A DNA stretch of 64,000 bases from Streptomyces sp. ST2-7A (GTDB lineage Bacteria > Actinomycetota > Actinomycetes > Streptomycetales > Streptomycetaceae): contig NZ_JAJUWS010000022.1 in assembly GCF_021390475.1 (NCBI RefSeq), forward strand, positions 1 to 64,000, read 5' to 3'. How positions within the stretch are numbered: position 1 is the stretch's first letter; the number at the start of each line of letters is the position of its first letter. Positions 15,607 through 23,297 of the stretch are shown piece by piece. The translations under genes and the position numbers were made by a program. The notes beneath the pieces were generated by a model, which saw only the letters and a list, made by a program, of their open reading frames with translations, did no database searches and had not been told where the DNA came from.

Positions 15607-16854
15607 ATGACGGATGTGACGGCGGAGGAGGAGAGGGACGTGCGGGAACGGACGGGACGGGACGGCCGAGAGGGCCGGGACCCCGGTGAAGCCGGGGGCG
15701 GCCGGGAGGCGGCGGGGTCGGGCGCGGACGTGTCCGACCCCGCCGGGCCTCGCCCGGGCGACGGGCGCGAGGCGCCGGGCGACGGACCGCGCGCCGGTAC
15801 GGCCGACCCCGCCGGGCACGGCCCGGAGTACGAGTCGGACGGGCACGAGGGGCTGCCCGCGGTCGACCCGTACGACGGACGCGACGCGTACGACGGGGCG
15901 GAGGCCGACGGGCCGCACGAATACGAGGGGGCGGAGGCCGAAGCCCTCCCCACCCCCCGGGCCCGGGAACCGGAGGAGGGCGGGCTGTTGGTGCTGGCCG
16001 GCACCCCCATCGGCGACCCCGACGACGCCCCGCCCCGGCTCGCCGCCGAACTGGCCCGCGCCGACGTGGTCGCCGCCGAGGACACCCGCCGATTGCGCCG
16101 GCTCACCCGCGACCTGGACGTGCGGATCACCGGCCGGGTGGTCTCCTACTTCGAGGGCAACGAGGCGGCCCGTACGCCCGAGCTGGTCGAGGAGTTGGTG
16201 GCGGGCGCCCGGGTGCTGCTGGTCACCGACGCGGGGATGCCCTCGGTCTCCGATCCCGGCTACCGGCTGGTGGCCGGGGCGGTGGAGCGCGGGGTGCGGG
16301 TGACGGCCGTGCCCGGGCCGTCGGCGGTGCTCACCGCCCTGGCCGTCTCCGGCCTGCCCGTGGACCGCTTCTGTTTCGAGGGCTTCCTGCCGCGTCGTCC
16401 CGGTGAACGCGCCGCGCGGCTGCGGGAGAGCGCCGGGGAGACCCGCACCCTGGTCTTCTTCGAGGCCCCGCACCGGCTCGCCGCCACCCTCGCGGTGATG
16501 GCCGAGATCTACGGCCCGGACCGGGAGGCGGCGGTCTGCCGCGAGCTGACCAAGACCTGGGAGGAGGTGCTGCGCGGCACGCTGGCCGAGCTGGCGGCCC
16601 GCGCGGAACAGGGGGTGCGCGGTGAGATCACCCTCGTGGTGCGGGGCGTCGACCCGGCCTCCGCCCCGCCCCCGGACCCCGCCGAGCTGGCCCGCCGGGT
16701 GATGGCGCTGGAAGCCGGCGGGACCCGTCGCAAGGAGGCCATCATCGAGGTCGCGAAAGCGGCCGGTCGGCCCAAACGGGAGGTCTTCGACGCGGTGGTG
16801 GCGGCGAAGCGGGAGGGGCATACTGGTGGCGAGCGGGGCGAATCGGGCCGGTAG
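15607..16854 (+). CDS. rsmI: 16S rRNA (cytidine-1402-2'-O)-methyltransferase RsmI with long acidic N-terminal extension
   Basis: The SAM-dependent tetrapyrrole-methylase-type fold begins at about residue 122 (LLVLAGTPIGDPDDAPPRLA). It carries VVAAEDTRRLRRL, VLLVTDAGMPSVSDPG, VTAVPGPSAVLTALAVSGLP and RCREL-type EAAVCRELTKTWEEV. It 2'-O-methylates C1402 in the ribosomal P site of 16S rRNA. The frame stays open upstream for about 120 residues of Asp/Glu/Gly-rich sequence. Possible starts are the ATG at 15607, the GTG at 15640 (with GGAGGAGGAGAGG upstream) and TTG/GTG codons just before LAGTPIG. Usual RsmI proteins are near 280 residues, so the true start may be far downstream. Confidence 0.9.
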   Translation: MTDVTAEEERDVRERTGRDGREGRDPGEAGGGREAAGSGADVSDPAGPRPGDGREAPGDGPRAGTADPAGHGPEYESDGHEGLPAVDPYDGRDAYDGAEADGPHEYEGAEAEALPTPRAREPEEGGLLVLAGTPIGDPDDAPPRLAAELARADVVAAEDTRRLRRLTRDLDVRITGRVVSYFEGNEAARTPELVEELVAGARVLLVTDAGMPSVSDPGYRLVAGAVERGVRVTAVPGPSAVLTALAVSGLPVDRFCFEGFLPRRPGERAARLRESAGETRTLVFFEAPHRLAATLAVMAEIYGPDREAAVCRELTKTWEEVLRGTLAELAARAEQGVRGEITLVVRGVDPASAPPPDPAELARRVMALEAGGTRRKEAIIEVAKAAGRPKREVFDAVVAAKREGHTGGERGESGR

Positions 16855-16975
16855 CGGTCCGGGGTTCGTCGCCCGTCCCGGTCGCCGAGCGCGCCGGGTT
16901 CCCGCGCGGGCGCGGCCCCGATCCGCCGTCCCGGCGTCCCGCCGCCGGCGCCGAGCACAGCCCCCGGAGGGGCCG

Positions 16976-17263
16976 ATGAGGGACAGCCACCGCGAGACGG
17001 TCACCGAGTCCTACGCCTTCGCCTGCCTGAGCTGCGGTCACGGCTGGGAGCGCACCTATCGCATCGAGCACCACGTCGATCCCCTCGGCCATCCCTTCGT
17101 GTTGTATTTCGCCGATGGCGAGCGGGTCCCCTCCCCGCTGAGCCGGCCCCGCTGCCCCGACTGCGGCGGCGGCCGGATCCGGCTGATGCGCTCGGGGCTG
17201 GTCTCGCGGGTCGAGCACGCCCTGGACGAGGTGCCCCGTCCGGCACCGGGCAAGTGGATCTGA
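16976..17263 (+). CDS. Small zinc-ribbon-like protein
   Basis: This 95-residue protein has two CxxC knuckles (CLSCGHGWER near residue 19 and CPDCGGGRIR near residue 65) around a beta-rich segment, which together fit a zinc ribbon. GGAGGGG lies just before the ATG. It sits between rsmI and tatD in the same direction. I recall similar small proteins at this position in other streptomycetes, with no known function. A role in nucleic-acid binding or as a protein adaptor is possible, but nothing in the sequence decides it. Confidence 0.85.
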   Translation: MRDSHRETVTESYAFACLSCGHGWERTYRIEHHVDPLGHPFVLYFADGERVPSPLSRPRCPDCGGGRIRLMRSGLVSRVEHALDEVPRPAPGKWI

Positions 17264-17274
17264 CCCCGGGGACC

Positions 17275-17296
17275 CCGGGGACCCCGGGGTCCCCGG
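17275..17296. terminator. GC-rich perfect palindrome after the zinc-ribbon gene
   Basis: After the stop at 17263 the unit CCCCGGGGA repeats, ending in a perfect 22-nt palindrome (CCGGGGACCCC then its complement). It could form a small hairpin terminator or be simple-sequence expansion. No U-tract follows. Confidence 0.4.
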
Positions 17297-17363
17297 AGCG
17301 CCCGGGGTCCGGCGCGGTACCGGCCGGCGGGTCGGCCACCGTCCCGGCCGTAGACTCGGGCCC

Positions 17364-18239
17364 ATGCCGCAGTCCAAGGCCGCCCGCGCCGCCCGCGCGG
17401 AGATCCCCCCGCTCCCCGAGCCGCTGGCCCACCCGGTCGTCGACTCCCACACCCACCTCGACATGCAGGAGACCGAGCCGGCGCTCGCGCTGGAGCGGGC
17501 CGCCGCCGTCGGGGTCGAGCGGGTGGTGCAGATCGGCTGCGACGTCGAGCGCGCCCGGTGGGCGGTGAAGACCGCGACCGACCACCCCGACCGGGTGTGG
17601 GCGGGGGTGGCGCTGCACCCCAACGAGGCGCCCCGCCTGGAGTTGGAGCACGGCCCGGCCGCGTTGGACGCCGCGCTGGAGGAGATCGCCGGGATCGCCG
17701 CGCTGCCGCAGGTGCGTGCCGTCGGCGAGACCGGCCTGGACCACTTCCGGACCGGCCCCGAGGGGCGGGCGGCCCAGGAACGCTCCTTCCGCCGGCACAT
17801 CGCCCTGGCCAAGGAGTTGGACCGCACGCTGGTCATCCATGACCGGGACGCCCACGAGGACGTGCTGCGGGTGCTGGGGGAGGAGGGCGCCCCGGCGCGC
17901 ACCGTCTTCCACTGCTTCTCCGGGGACGCCGCGATGGCCCGCCACTGCGCGGAGCGCGGCTGGTTCCTGTCCTTCGCCGGGAACATCACCTTCCGCAGCG
18001 CCGAGCCCCTGCGCGAGGCGCTGGCCGTCACCCCGCCGGAGCGTCTGCTGGTGGAGACCGACGCCCCGTTCCTGACCCCGGCGCCGTTCCGGGGCCGGCC
18101 CAACGCCCCGCACCTCATCCCGCACACGCTGCGGGCGATGGCCGGGGTGCTGGATCTGGACGAGACGGAGCTGGCCCGGCACATCGCGGACAACTCGCGG
18201 CGCGCCTTCCCGGAGCCGGGGGCGGCGCCGACCGTGTGA
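17364..18239 (+). CDS. tatD: TatD-family metal-dependent hydrolase (DNase)
   Basis: This 291-residue TIM-barrel protein has the metal motif DSHTHLD (H29, H31), GETGLDHFRTGPEGRAAQ with the bridging Glu, HDRDAHEDVLRVL, HCFSGDAAMARHCAERG and VETDAPFLTP. These are the usual TatD ligands in order. Family members have Mg-dependent 3'-5' exonuclease or D-aminoacyl-tRNA deacylase-like activity. It is cytoplasmic. It stands upstream of rsmA, as in many Gram-positives, here separated by 324 bp with no rpf-like gene between. Confidence 0.94.
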   Translation: MPQSKAARAARAEIPPLPEPLAHPVVDSHTHLDMQETEPALALERAAAVGVERVVQIGCDVERARWAVKTATDHPDRVWAGVALHPNEAPRLELEHGPAALDAALEEIAGIAALPQVRAVGETGLDHFRTGPEGRAAQERSFRRHIALAKELDRTLVIHDRDAHEDVLRVLGEEGAPARTVFHCFSGDAAMARHCAERGWFLSFAGNITFRSAEPLREALAVTPPERLLVETDAPFLTPAPFRGRPNAPHLIPHTLRAMAGVLDLDETELARHIADNSRRAFPEPGAAPTV

Positions 18240-18563
18240 GCGGAGGCGGCCGGCGGGAGGCGTCCCGGCCGGCCCGCCGGCCCGCCGGCCCCACCGACTC
18301 CACCCGTCCGACCGCGTCGGACGGTGCCCGGTCGGCGGCGGGCCCCGGGGGAAGCGGGAGAGCGCTCCGGGCCTCCGCCCCTCCCGATCCCCACCCGGGA
18401 GCCGGCCCGGGCGGAGTGCCCCGGGCGGCCCGCACGGCTCATGGCGCCGGGCGCGGTACCGCCGACCGGAGGCGTGCCCGACACCCCGGGAGCCCCACCC
18501 GTCCCGCCGGCCCCGGGCCGGCGCCCGACCGGGCGCGGGCCCGAGCGCCCGTAGACTGCCGGC
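18240..18563. other. tatD-rsmA intergenic region, no gene seen
   Basis: This is 324 bp of very GC-rich, low-complexity sequence with runs of GGCCCGCCGG. Some streptomycetes carry a resuscitation-promoting-factor-like gene here; no such frame is present. No tRNA or clear terminator is visible. It presumably holds the rsmA-ispE promoter, but no box is convincing. Confidence 0.5.
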
Positions 18564-19571
18564 ATGACTTCGGAACGGGACGACGCCGCACCCGGCGCGG
18601 GCGCCGACGGGCTGCTGGGCCCGTCGGACGTCCGTGAACTCGCGGCGGCGCTCGGCGTGCGCCCCACCAAGCAGCGCGGCCAGAACTTCGTCATCGACGC
18701 CAACACCGTGCGCCGCATCGTGCGCGCCGCCGACCTGCGCCCCGGGGACACCGTGGTCGAGGTGGGGCCCGGCCTGGGATCGCTGACCCTGGCGCTGTTG
18801 CCCGCCGCCGCGCACGTCACCGCCGTGGAGATCGACGACACGCTGGCCGCCGCCCTGCCCGCCACCGTCTCCGCCCGGCTCCCGCGTCTGGTCGACCGCT
18901 TCGCGCTGGTGCACGGTGACGCGATGCGCGTCACCGAACTGCCCGGCCCCGCCCCCACCGCGCTGGTCGCGAACCTGCCCTACAACGTGGCGGTGCCGGT
19001 CCTGCTGCACATGCTGGCGACCTTCCCGACCCTGGAGCGGGCGCTGGTGATGGTGCAGGCGGAGGTCGCCGACCGGCTCGCCGCCGCCCCCGGCTCCCGG
19101 GTGTACGGGGTGCCCTCGGTCAAGGCCGCCTGGTACGCCCGGACCCGTCGCGCGGGTTCCATCGGCCGTTCGGTCTTCTGGCCCGCCCCCAACGTGGACT
19201 CCGGACTGGTCTCCCTGGAACGGCGGGATCCGCCGCAGACCACCGCGAGCCGCCGCGAGGTCTTCGCGGTCGTGGACGCCGCCTTCGCGCAGCGCCGCAA
19301 GATGCTGCGTTCGGCGCTGTCCGGGTGGGCCGGGTCCTCCGCCGCCGCCGAGGCCGCCCTGGTCGCCGCCGGGGTCGGGCCCCGGGCACGGGGTGAGGAG
19401 TTGACCGTGGAGGACTTCGCGCGGATCGCCGCGCACCGCCCCGGCCGGACCGACGGGCCGTCCGCCCCCACCGACACCCCAGCCGGCGCCGAGCCCCATG
19501 CCCCGGGCACCACCCCCGCCGACCACCGGGACCGGGAGAACGCCGAGAACCAGGAGAACACCGCCGCATGA
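18564..19571 (+). CDS. rsmA: 16S rRNA dimethyladenosine transferase RsmA (KsgA)
   Basis: This 335-residue protein has [18 protein letters not shown] (the KsgA start motif), [16 protein letters not shown] (SAM loop I), [11 protein letters not shown] and the catalytic motif [16 protein letters not shown]. The C-terminal domain contains [15 protein letters not shown]. It dimethylates A1518 and A1519 in helix 45 of 16S rRNA during 30S maturation. The C-terminal 45 residues are a Pro/Ala/Thr-rich tail beyond the usual end. It overlaps ispE by 4 bases (ATGA), the common actinobacterial rsmA-ispE coupling. Confidence 0.97.
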   Translation: MTSERDDAAPGAGADGLLGPSDVRELAAALGVRPTKQRGQNFVIDANTVRRIVRAADLRPGDTVVEVGPGLGSLTLALLPAAAHVTAVEIDDTLAAALPATVSARLPRLVDRFALVHGDAMRVTELPGPAPTALVANLPYNVAVPVLLHMLATFPTLERALVMVQAEVADRLAAAPGSRVYGVPSVKAAWYARTRRAGSIGRSVFWPAPNVDSGLVSLERRDPPQTTASRREVFAVVDAAFAQRRKMLRSALSGWAGSSAAAEAALVAAGVGPRARGEELTVEDFARIAAHRPGRTDGPSAPTDTPAGAEPHAPGTTPADHRDRENAENQENTAA

Positions 19572-20569
19572 CCCCCGAGCCCACCGGCCGGACCGTGCCC
19601 CCGCCCGTCCCGACCGGACCCGCCGCCGGACCCGGGGCCGTGACGGTCCGGGCCCACGCCAAGGTCAACGCGCAGCTCGCGGTCGGGGCACCCCGCGCCG
19701 ACGGCTACCACGACCTGGCCAACGTCTTCCTCGCCGTCGGCCCGCACGACGCGGTCACCGCCCGCCCCGCCGACCGGCTGCGCGTCACCTGCTCGGGCCC
19801 CGGTTCCGAACAGGTCCCGCTGGACGGCACCAACCTCGTGGCCCGCGCAGCCGTCCTGCTCGCGGAGCGGCACGGCCGGGAGCCCGCCGTCCACCTGCAC
19901 ATCGACAAGGACATCCCGGTGGCCGGCGGCATGGCCGGTGGCAGCGCGGACGGCGCCGCCGCGCTGCTCGCCTGCGACCTGCTGTGGGGCACCGCCACCC
20001 CGCGCGCGGAGCTGTTGGAACTCTGCGCCGAATTGGGTTCGGACGTGCCGTTCTCCCTGGTGGGGGGCGCCGCGCTGGGCCGGGGCCGGGGGGAGCGGCT
20101 GACCGGTCTCCCGGTCACCGGCACCTTCCACTGGGTTTTCGCGCTCGCCGACGGCGGCCTGTCCACGCCGGTGGTCTACCGGGAGTGCGACCGGCTACGG
20201 GAGGCGGCCGGGGAGACCGTGCCCGAGGTGCCCGAGCCGGACCCCGCGATCCTCGTGGCGCTGGCCACCGGGGACGCCAAGGCACTGGCCGCCGCCCTCG
20301 CCAACGACCTGCAACCGGCTGCCCTCGCGCTGCGTCCCGCCCTCGCCGACACCCTGGCGGCGGGGACGAGGGCGGGTGCCCTGGCCGCGATCGTCTCCGG
20401 CTCCGGTCCCACCTGCGCCTTCCTCGCGGAGGACGCGGAGGCGGCCGGGCGGGTGGCGGCGGCCCTGGAGGCGTCGGGCACCTGCCGCGCCGCCCGGGTC
20501 ACCACCGCGCCGGCGCCGGGGGCCCACCGCGTGCCGCCGGAGTCCGTCGCCGGCGTGCCCGACGCCTGA
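19568..20569 (+). CDS. ispE: 4-diphosphocytidyl-2-C-methyl-D-erythritol kinase IspE
   Basis: This 333-residue GHMP kinase begins with [12 protein letters not shown] and has the ATP loop [31 protein letters not shown] and [16 protein letters not shown]. It phosphorylates CDP-ME in the MEP pathway, supplying isoprenoid precursors (quinones, undecaprenyl phosphate). The N-terminal 25 residues are Pro-rich and dispensable-looking, as is the tail after [10 protein letters not shown]. It is translationally coupled to rsmA. A strong inverted repeat follows at 20587-20628. Confidence 0.97.
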   Translation: MTPEPTGRTVPPPVPTGPAAGPGAVTVRAHAKVNAQLAVGAPRADGYHDLANVFLAVGPHDAVTARPADRLRVTCSGPGSEQVPLDGTNLVARAAVLLAERHGREPAVHLHIDKDIPVAGGMAGGSADGAAALLACDLLWGTATPRAELLELCAELGSDVPFSLVGGAALGRGRGERLTGLPVTGTFHWVFALADGGLSTPVVYRECDRLREAAGETVPEVPEPDPAILVALATGDAKALAAALANDLQPAALALRPALADTLAAGTRAGALAAIVSGSGPTCAFLAEDAEAAGRVAAALEASGTCRAARVTTAPAPGAHRVPPESVAGVPDA

Positions 20570-20586
20570 CCGCGCGACGCCCGACC

Positions 20587-20628
20587 CCGGGGCGTCCCGA
20601 CCGCACGGCGCCCGCCGGGACGCCCCGG
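20587..20628. terminator. Stem-loop after ispE
   Basis: A perfect 13-bp inverted repeat (CCGGGGCGTCCCG at 20587-20599 and its complement at 20616-20628) with a 16-nt loop lies 17 bp after the ispE stop. It is followed by the separate ABC-F gene at 20723. Confidence 0.65.
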
Positions 20629-20722
20629 ACCCCGGAGCGTCTCTCGTACCGGGCCCGGAAACCCGGTGCCCCCGCGCCGCCCCACGACCCCACCCGTGAC
20701 CACGACTTCGGACTGAGAGCCC

Positions 20723-22570
20723 ATGGCAGCCCCCGCGAAGAACCTCGTCAACCTGGAGTCCGTCACCAAGGTCCACGGCACCCGGACCCTGCTGGACGGC
20801 CTCTCCCTCGGTGTCTCCGAGGGCGACCGCATCGGTGTCGTCGGTCGCAACGGCGACGGCAAGACCACCCTGATCCGCGTCCTCACCGGGCTGGAGGAGG
20901 CCGACGCCGGCCGCGTCGTGCACGCCGGCGGCCTGCGGGTGGACGTGCTCACCCAGCACGACTCGCTCGACCCGGCCGCCACCGTGCGGCAGGAGATCAT
21001 CGGCGACCGCGCCGACCACGAGTGGGCCGGCGACGCCCGCATCCGCGACGTGCTCACCGGCCTGTTCGGCGGCCTGGACCTGCCCGGTTTCGCCGACGGC
21101 CTGGACACCGTCATCGGCCCGCTCTCCGGCGGTGAGCGCCGGCGCATCGCGCTGGCCCGGCTGCTGATCGCCGAGCAGGACCTGCTGGTGCTGGACGAAC
21201 CGACCAACCACCTCGACGTCGAGGGCATCGACTGGCTCGCCCGCCACCTGGGCTCCCGCCGCTCGGCACTGGTCTGCGTCACGCACGACCGGTGGTTCCT
21301 GGACACCGTCTGCACCCGCATCTGGGACGTGCAGCGCGGCACCGTGCACGGCTACGACGGCGGCTACAGCGACTACGTCTTCGCCCGCGCCGAGCGGGAG
21401 CGGATCGCCGCCACCGAGGAGAGCAAGCGGCAGAACCTGATGCGCAAGGAGTTGGCCTGGCTGCGCCGGGGCGCCCCGGCCCGCACCAGCAAGCCGCGCT
21501 TCCGCGTCGAGGCGGCCAACGCCCTGATCGCCGACGTGCCCGCCCCCCGCGACGGCGCGGAGCTGATGCGCTTCGCCAACGCCCGGCTGGGCAAAACCGT
21601 CTTCGACCTGGAGGACGTCACCGTGCGGGCGGGGGAGAAGACCCTGCTCACCGACCTCACCTGGCAGCTCGGACCCGGGGACCGGATCGGTCTGGTGGGC
21701 GTCAACGGCGCGGGCAAGACCTCGCTGCTGCGGGCGTTGGCCGACGCCGCCGAGCGGCAGACCGCCGGCGCGGAGGACGGCACGGCGCCGCGCGGCGTGG
21801 TCTCCGGCACCGTCCGGGTCGGCCGCACGGTCCGCCTGGCGTACCTCTCCCAGGAGGTCGCCGAACTCGACCCGACCTGGCGGGTGTTGCAGGCGGTGGA
21901 GCGGGTGCGCGGCCGGGTGGACCTGGGCAAGGGGCGGGAGATGACCGCCGGTCAGCTCTGCGAGCAGTTCGGCTTCGGCAACGAGAAGCAGTGGACGCCG
22001 GTGGGCGATCTCTCCGGTGGCGAGCGGCGCCGGCTGCAGATCCTGCGCCTGCTGATGGACGAGCCGAACGTGCTCTTCCTCGACGAGCCCACCAACGACC
22101 TCGACATCGAGACCCTCACCCAGTTGGAGGACGTGCTCGACGGCTGGCCCGGCTCGCTGGTGGTCATCAGCCACGACCGGTACTTCGTGGAGCGCACCAC
22201 CGACCGGGTGTTCGCGCTGCTGGGCGACGGCCGGCTGCGGATGCTGCCGCGCGGCGTGGACGAGTACCTGGAGCGGCGGGCGGCCGTGCGTTCCGCCGAG
22301 GGCGAGCGGATCGCGGCGGCCCCGGCGGCCGAACGGGAGCGCCCGGCCACCTCGCCGTCACAGCTCTCCCGCGAGGCGCAGAAGGAACAGCAGCGCATCG
22401 AGAGGCAGTTGGACAAGCTGGGGGACCGGGAGACGCGGCTGCACGAGAGCATGGCCGAGCACTCCACGGACTTCGCCCGGGTCGCGGAGCTGGACGCCGA
22501 ACTGCGGGAGGTCGTGGAGCGACGGGAGGAACTGGAGACCCGCTGGCTGGAGCTGGCCGAGGGCGCCTGA
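20723..22570 (+). CDS. ABC-F family ATPase (Uup/EttA-like)
   Basis: This 615-residue soluble protein has two fused ABC domains and no membrane segment. Domain 1 has GVVGRNGDGKTT, LSGGERRRIALARLL and LLVLDEPTNHLDVEG. Domain 2 has GLVGVNGAGKTS, LSGGERRRLQILRLL and LFLDEPTNDLDIET. A linker rich in Arg/Lys lies between them, and a C-terminal coiled coil (SREAQKEQQRIERQLDKL through EELETRWLEL) resembles the Uup tail. ABC-F proteins act on the ribosome E site to relieve stalling; some give antibiotic resistance. Its conserved place after ispE suggests a housekeeping role. Confidence 0.94.
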   Translation: MAAPAKNLVNLESVTKVHGTRTLLDGLSLGVSEGDRIGVVGRNGDGKTTLIRVLTGLEEADAGRVVHAGGLRVDVLTQHDSLDPAATVRQEIIGDRADHEWAGDARIRDVLTGLFGGLDLPGFADGLDTVIGPLSGGERRRIALARLLIAEQDLLVLDEPTNHLDVEGIDWLARHLGSRRSALVCVTHDRWFLDTVCTRIWDVQRGTVHGYDGGYSDYVFARAERERIAATEESKRQNLMRKELAWLRRGAPARTSKPRFRVEAANALIADVPAPRDGAELMRFANARLGKTVFDLEDVTVRAGEKTLLTDLTWQLGPGDRIGLVGVNGAGKTSLLRALADAAERQTAGAEDGTAPRGVVSGTVRVGRTVRLAYLSQEVAELDPTWRVLQAVERVRGRVDLGKGREMTAGQLCEQFGFGNEKQWTPVGDLSGGERRRLQILRLLMDEPNVLFLDEPTNDLDIETLTQLEDVLDGWPGSLVVISHDRYFVERTTDRVFALLGDGRLRMLPRGVDEYLERRAAVRSAEGERIAAAPAAERERPATSPSQLSREAQKEQQRIERQLDKLGDRETRLHESMAEHSTDFARVAELDAELREVVERREELETRWLELAEGA

Positions 22571-23297
22571 CGCGGTGCCGGCCGGCCGGTGCCCGGGGTC
22601 GCCACCCGTTTCGGTGCGGCGTGGTGCCCGGTTCGGCCCGGGGTCGCCACCTTTTTCGGTGCGGCGTGGTGCCCGGTTCGGCCCGGGGTCGCCACCCGTT
22701 TCGGCGCGGTGCGGTGCCCGGCGGTTCGCCGCCCGGCGCGGCGGGGGCCGGCGCGGTACGAGGCCGGCTCGCTTTCGGGGTCGCCACCCGGCGGGGCGAG
22801 GGTTCGGCATCCGATGTGGCGCGGTTCGGTGGTCGGTTCGGCCCGGTGCCATCACCGGGCGGGACGGGGCCGGCTCGGCCCGGTGCCATCACCCGGTGTG
22901 ACGCGGCATGGTGCGGGTTCGGCATCCGGCACGGCGCGGGGCGGGGTTCGCCGCCCGGCGTGATGGGAACCGGTGCCGGGATGGGTTCGGCACCCGGCGC
23001 GGCGCGTGGCCGGTTCGATGGGTGGCGGACACCCGGTGCGGGGTGGGATCGGCGCCGGCGTGGCACCCCGTGCGGCGCGGGGAAGGGGGAACCCCTGGTG
23101 GGGCCGGTCGAGTTGGGACGACGGCCGGGGCGACGGTCGACGAACGGGTCGTCGTCGCGTTCGGTGGTCGGACGGTCACCCCTCGCGGTGACGGGAACCA
23201 CTCCCGACACCGCCGCAGTCCGGTGATAGAAAGAGCCTGCCCGTACACCATCGGCCGTCGGACCCGACCGTTCGACGCGCCAGGCACAGGGGGATCC
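22571..23297. other. Gene-free repetitive region after the ABC-F gene
   Basis: This is 727 bp of degenerate GC-rich repeats. It starts with a regular 45-nt tandem repeat (22592-22726) and then shows looser copies of CGGTTCGG, GGCATCCGG and GCGGGGTTCG through about 23060. Open frames on both strands follow the repeat period and have no recognisable protein features. The last 70 bp, more mixed in sequence (GATAGAAAGAGCCTGCCC), probably hold the promoter of the gene at 23298. Confidence 0.6.
22592..22726. repeat. 45-nt tandem repeat, three copies
   Basis: The unit starts CCCGGGGTCGCCACC and continues with TTTCGGTGCGGCGTGGTGCC. Copies begin at 22592, 22637 and 22682, with the third diverging. 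Since 45 is a multiple of 3, frames through it read as repeated peptides, which makes false ORFs. Confidence 0.85.

Noticed and set aside
18240..18563. Looked for an rpf-like or DUF348 gene between tatD and rsmA.
   Set aside because: Only 324 bp of low-complexity sequence, with no suitable frame or motif.
17001..19526. Long minus-strand open frames opposite tatD and rsmA.
   Set aside because: Shadow frames of clearly real plus-strand genes; no recognisable protein features.
22167..23210. Minus-strand frame with repeated RNGWRPRAEPGTTPH-like peptides.
   Set aside because: The peptide repeat is only the 45-nt DNA repeat read in frame; part overlaps the ABC-F gene antisense, and there is no start signal.
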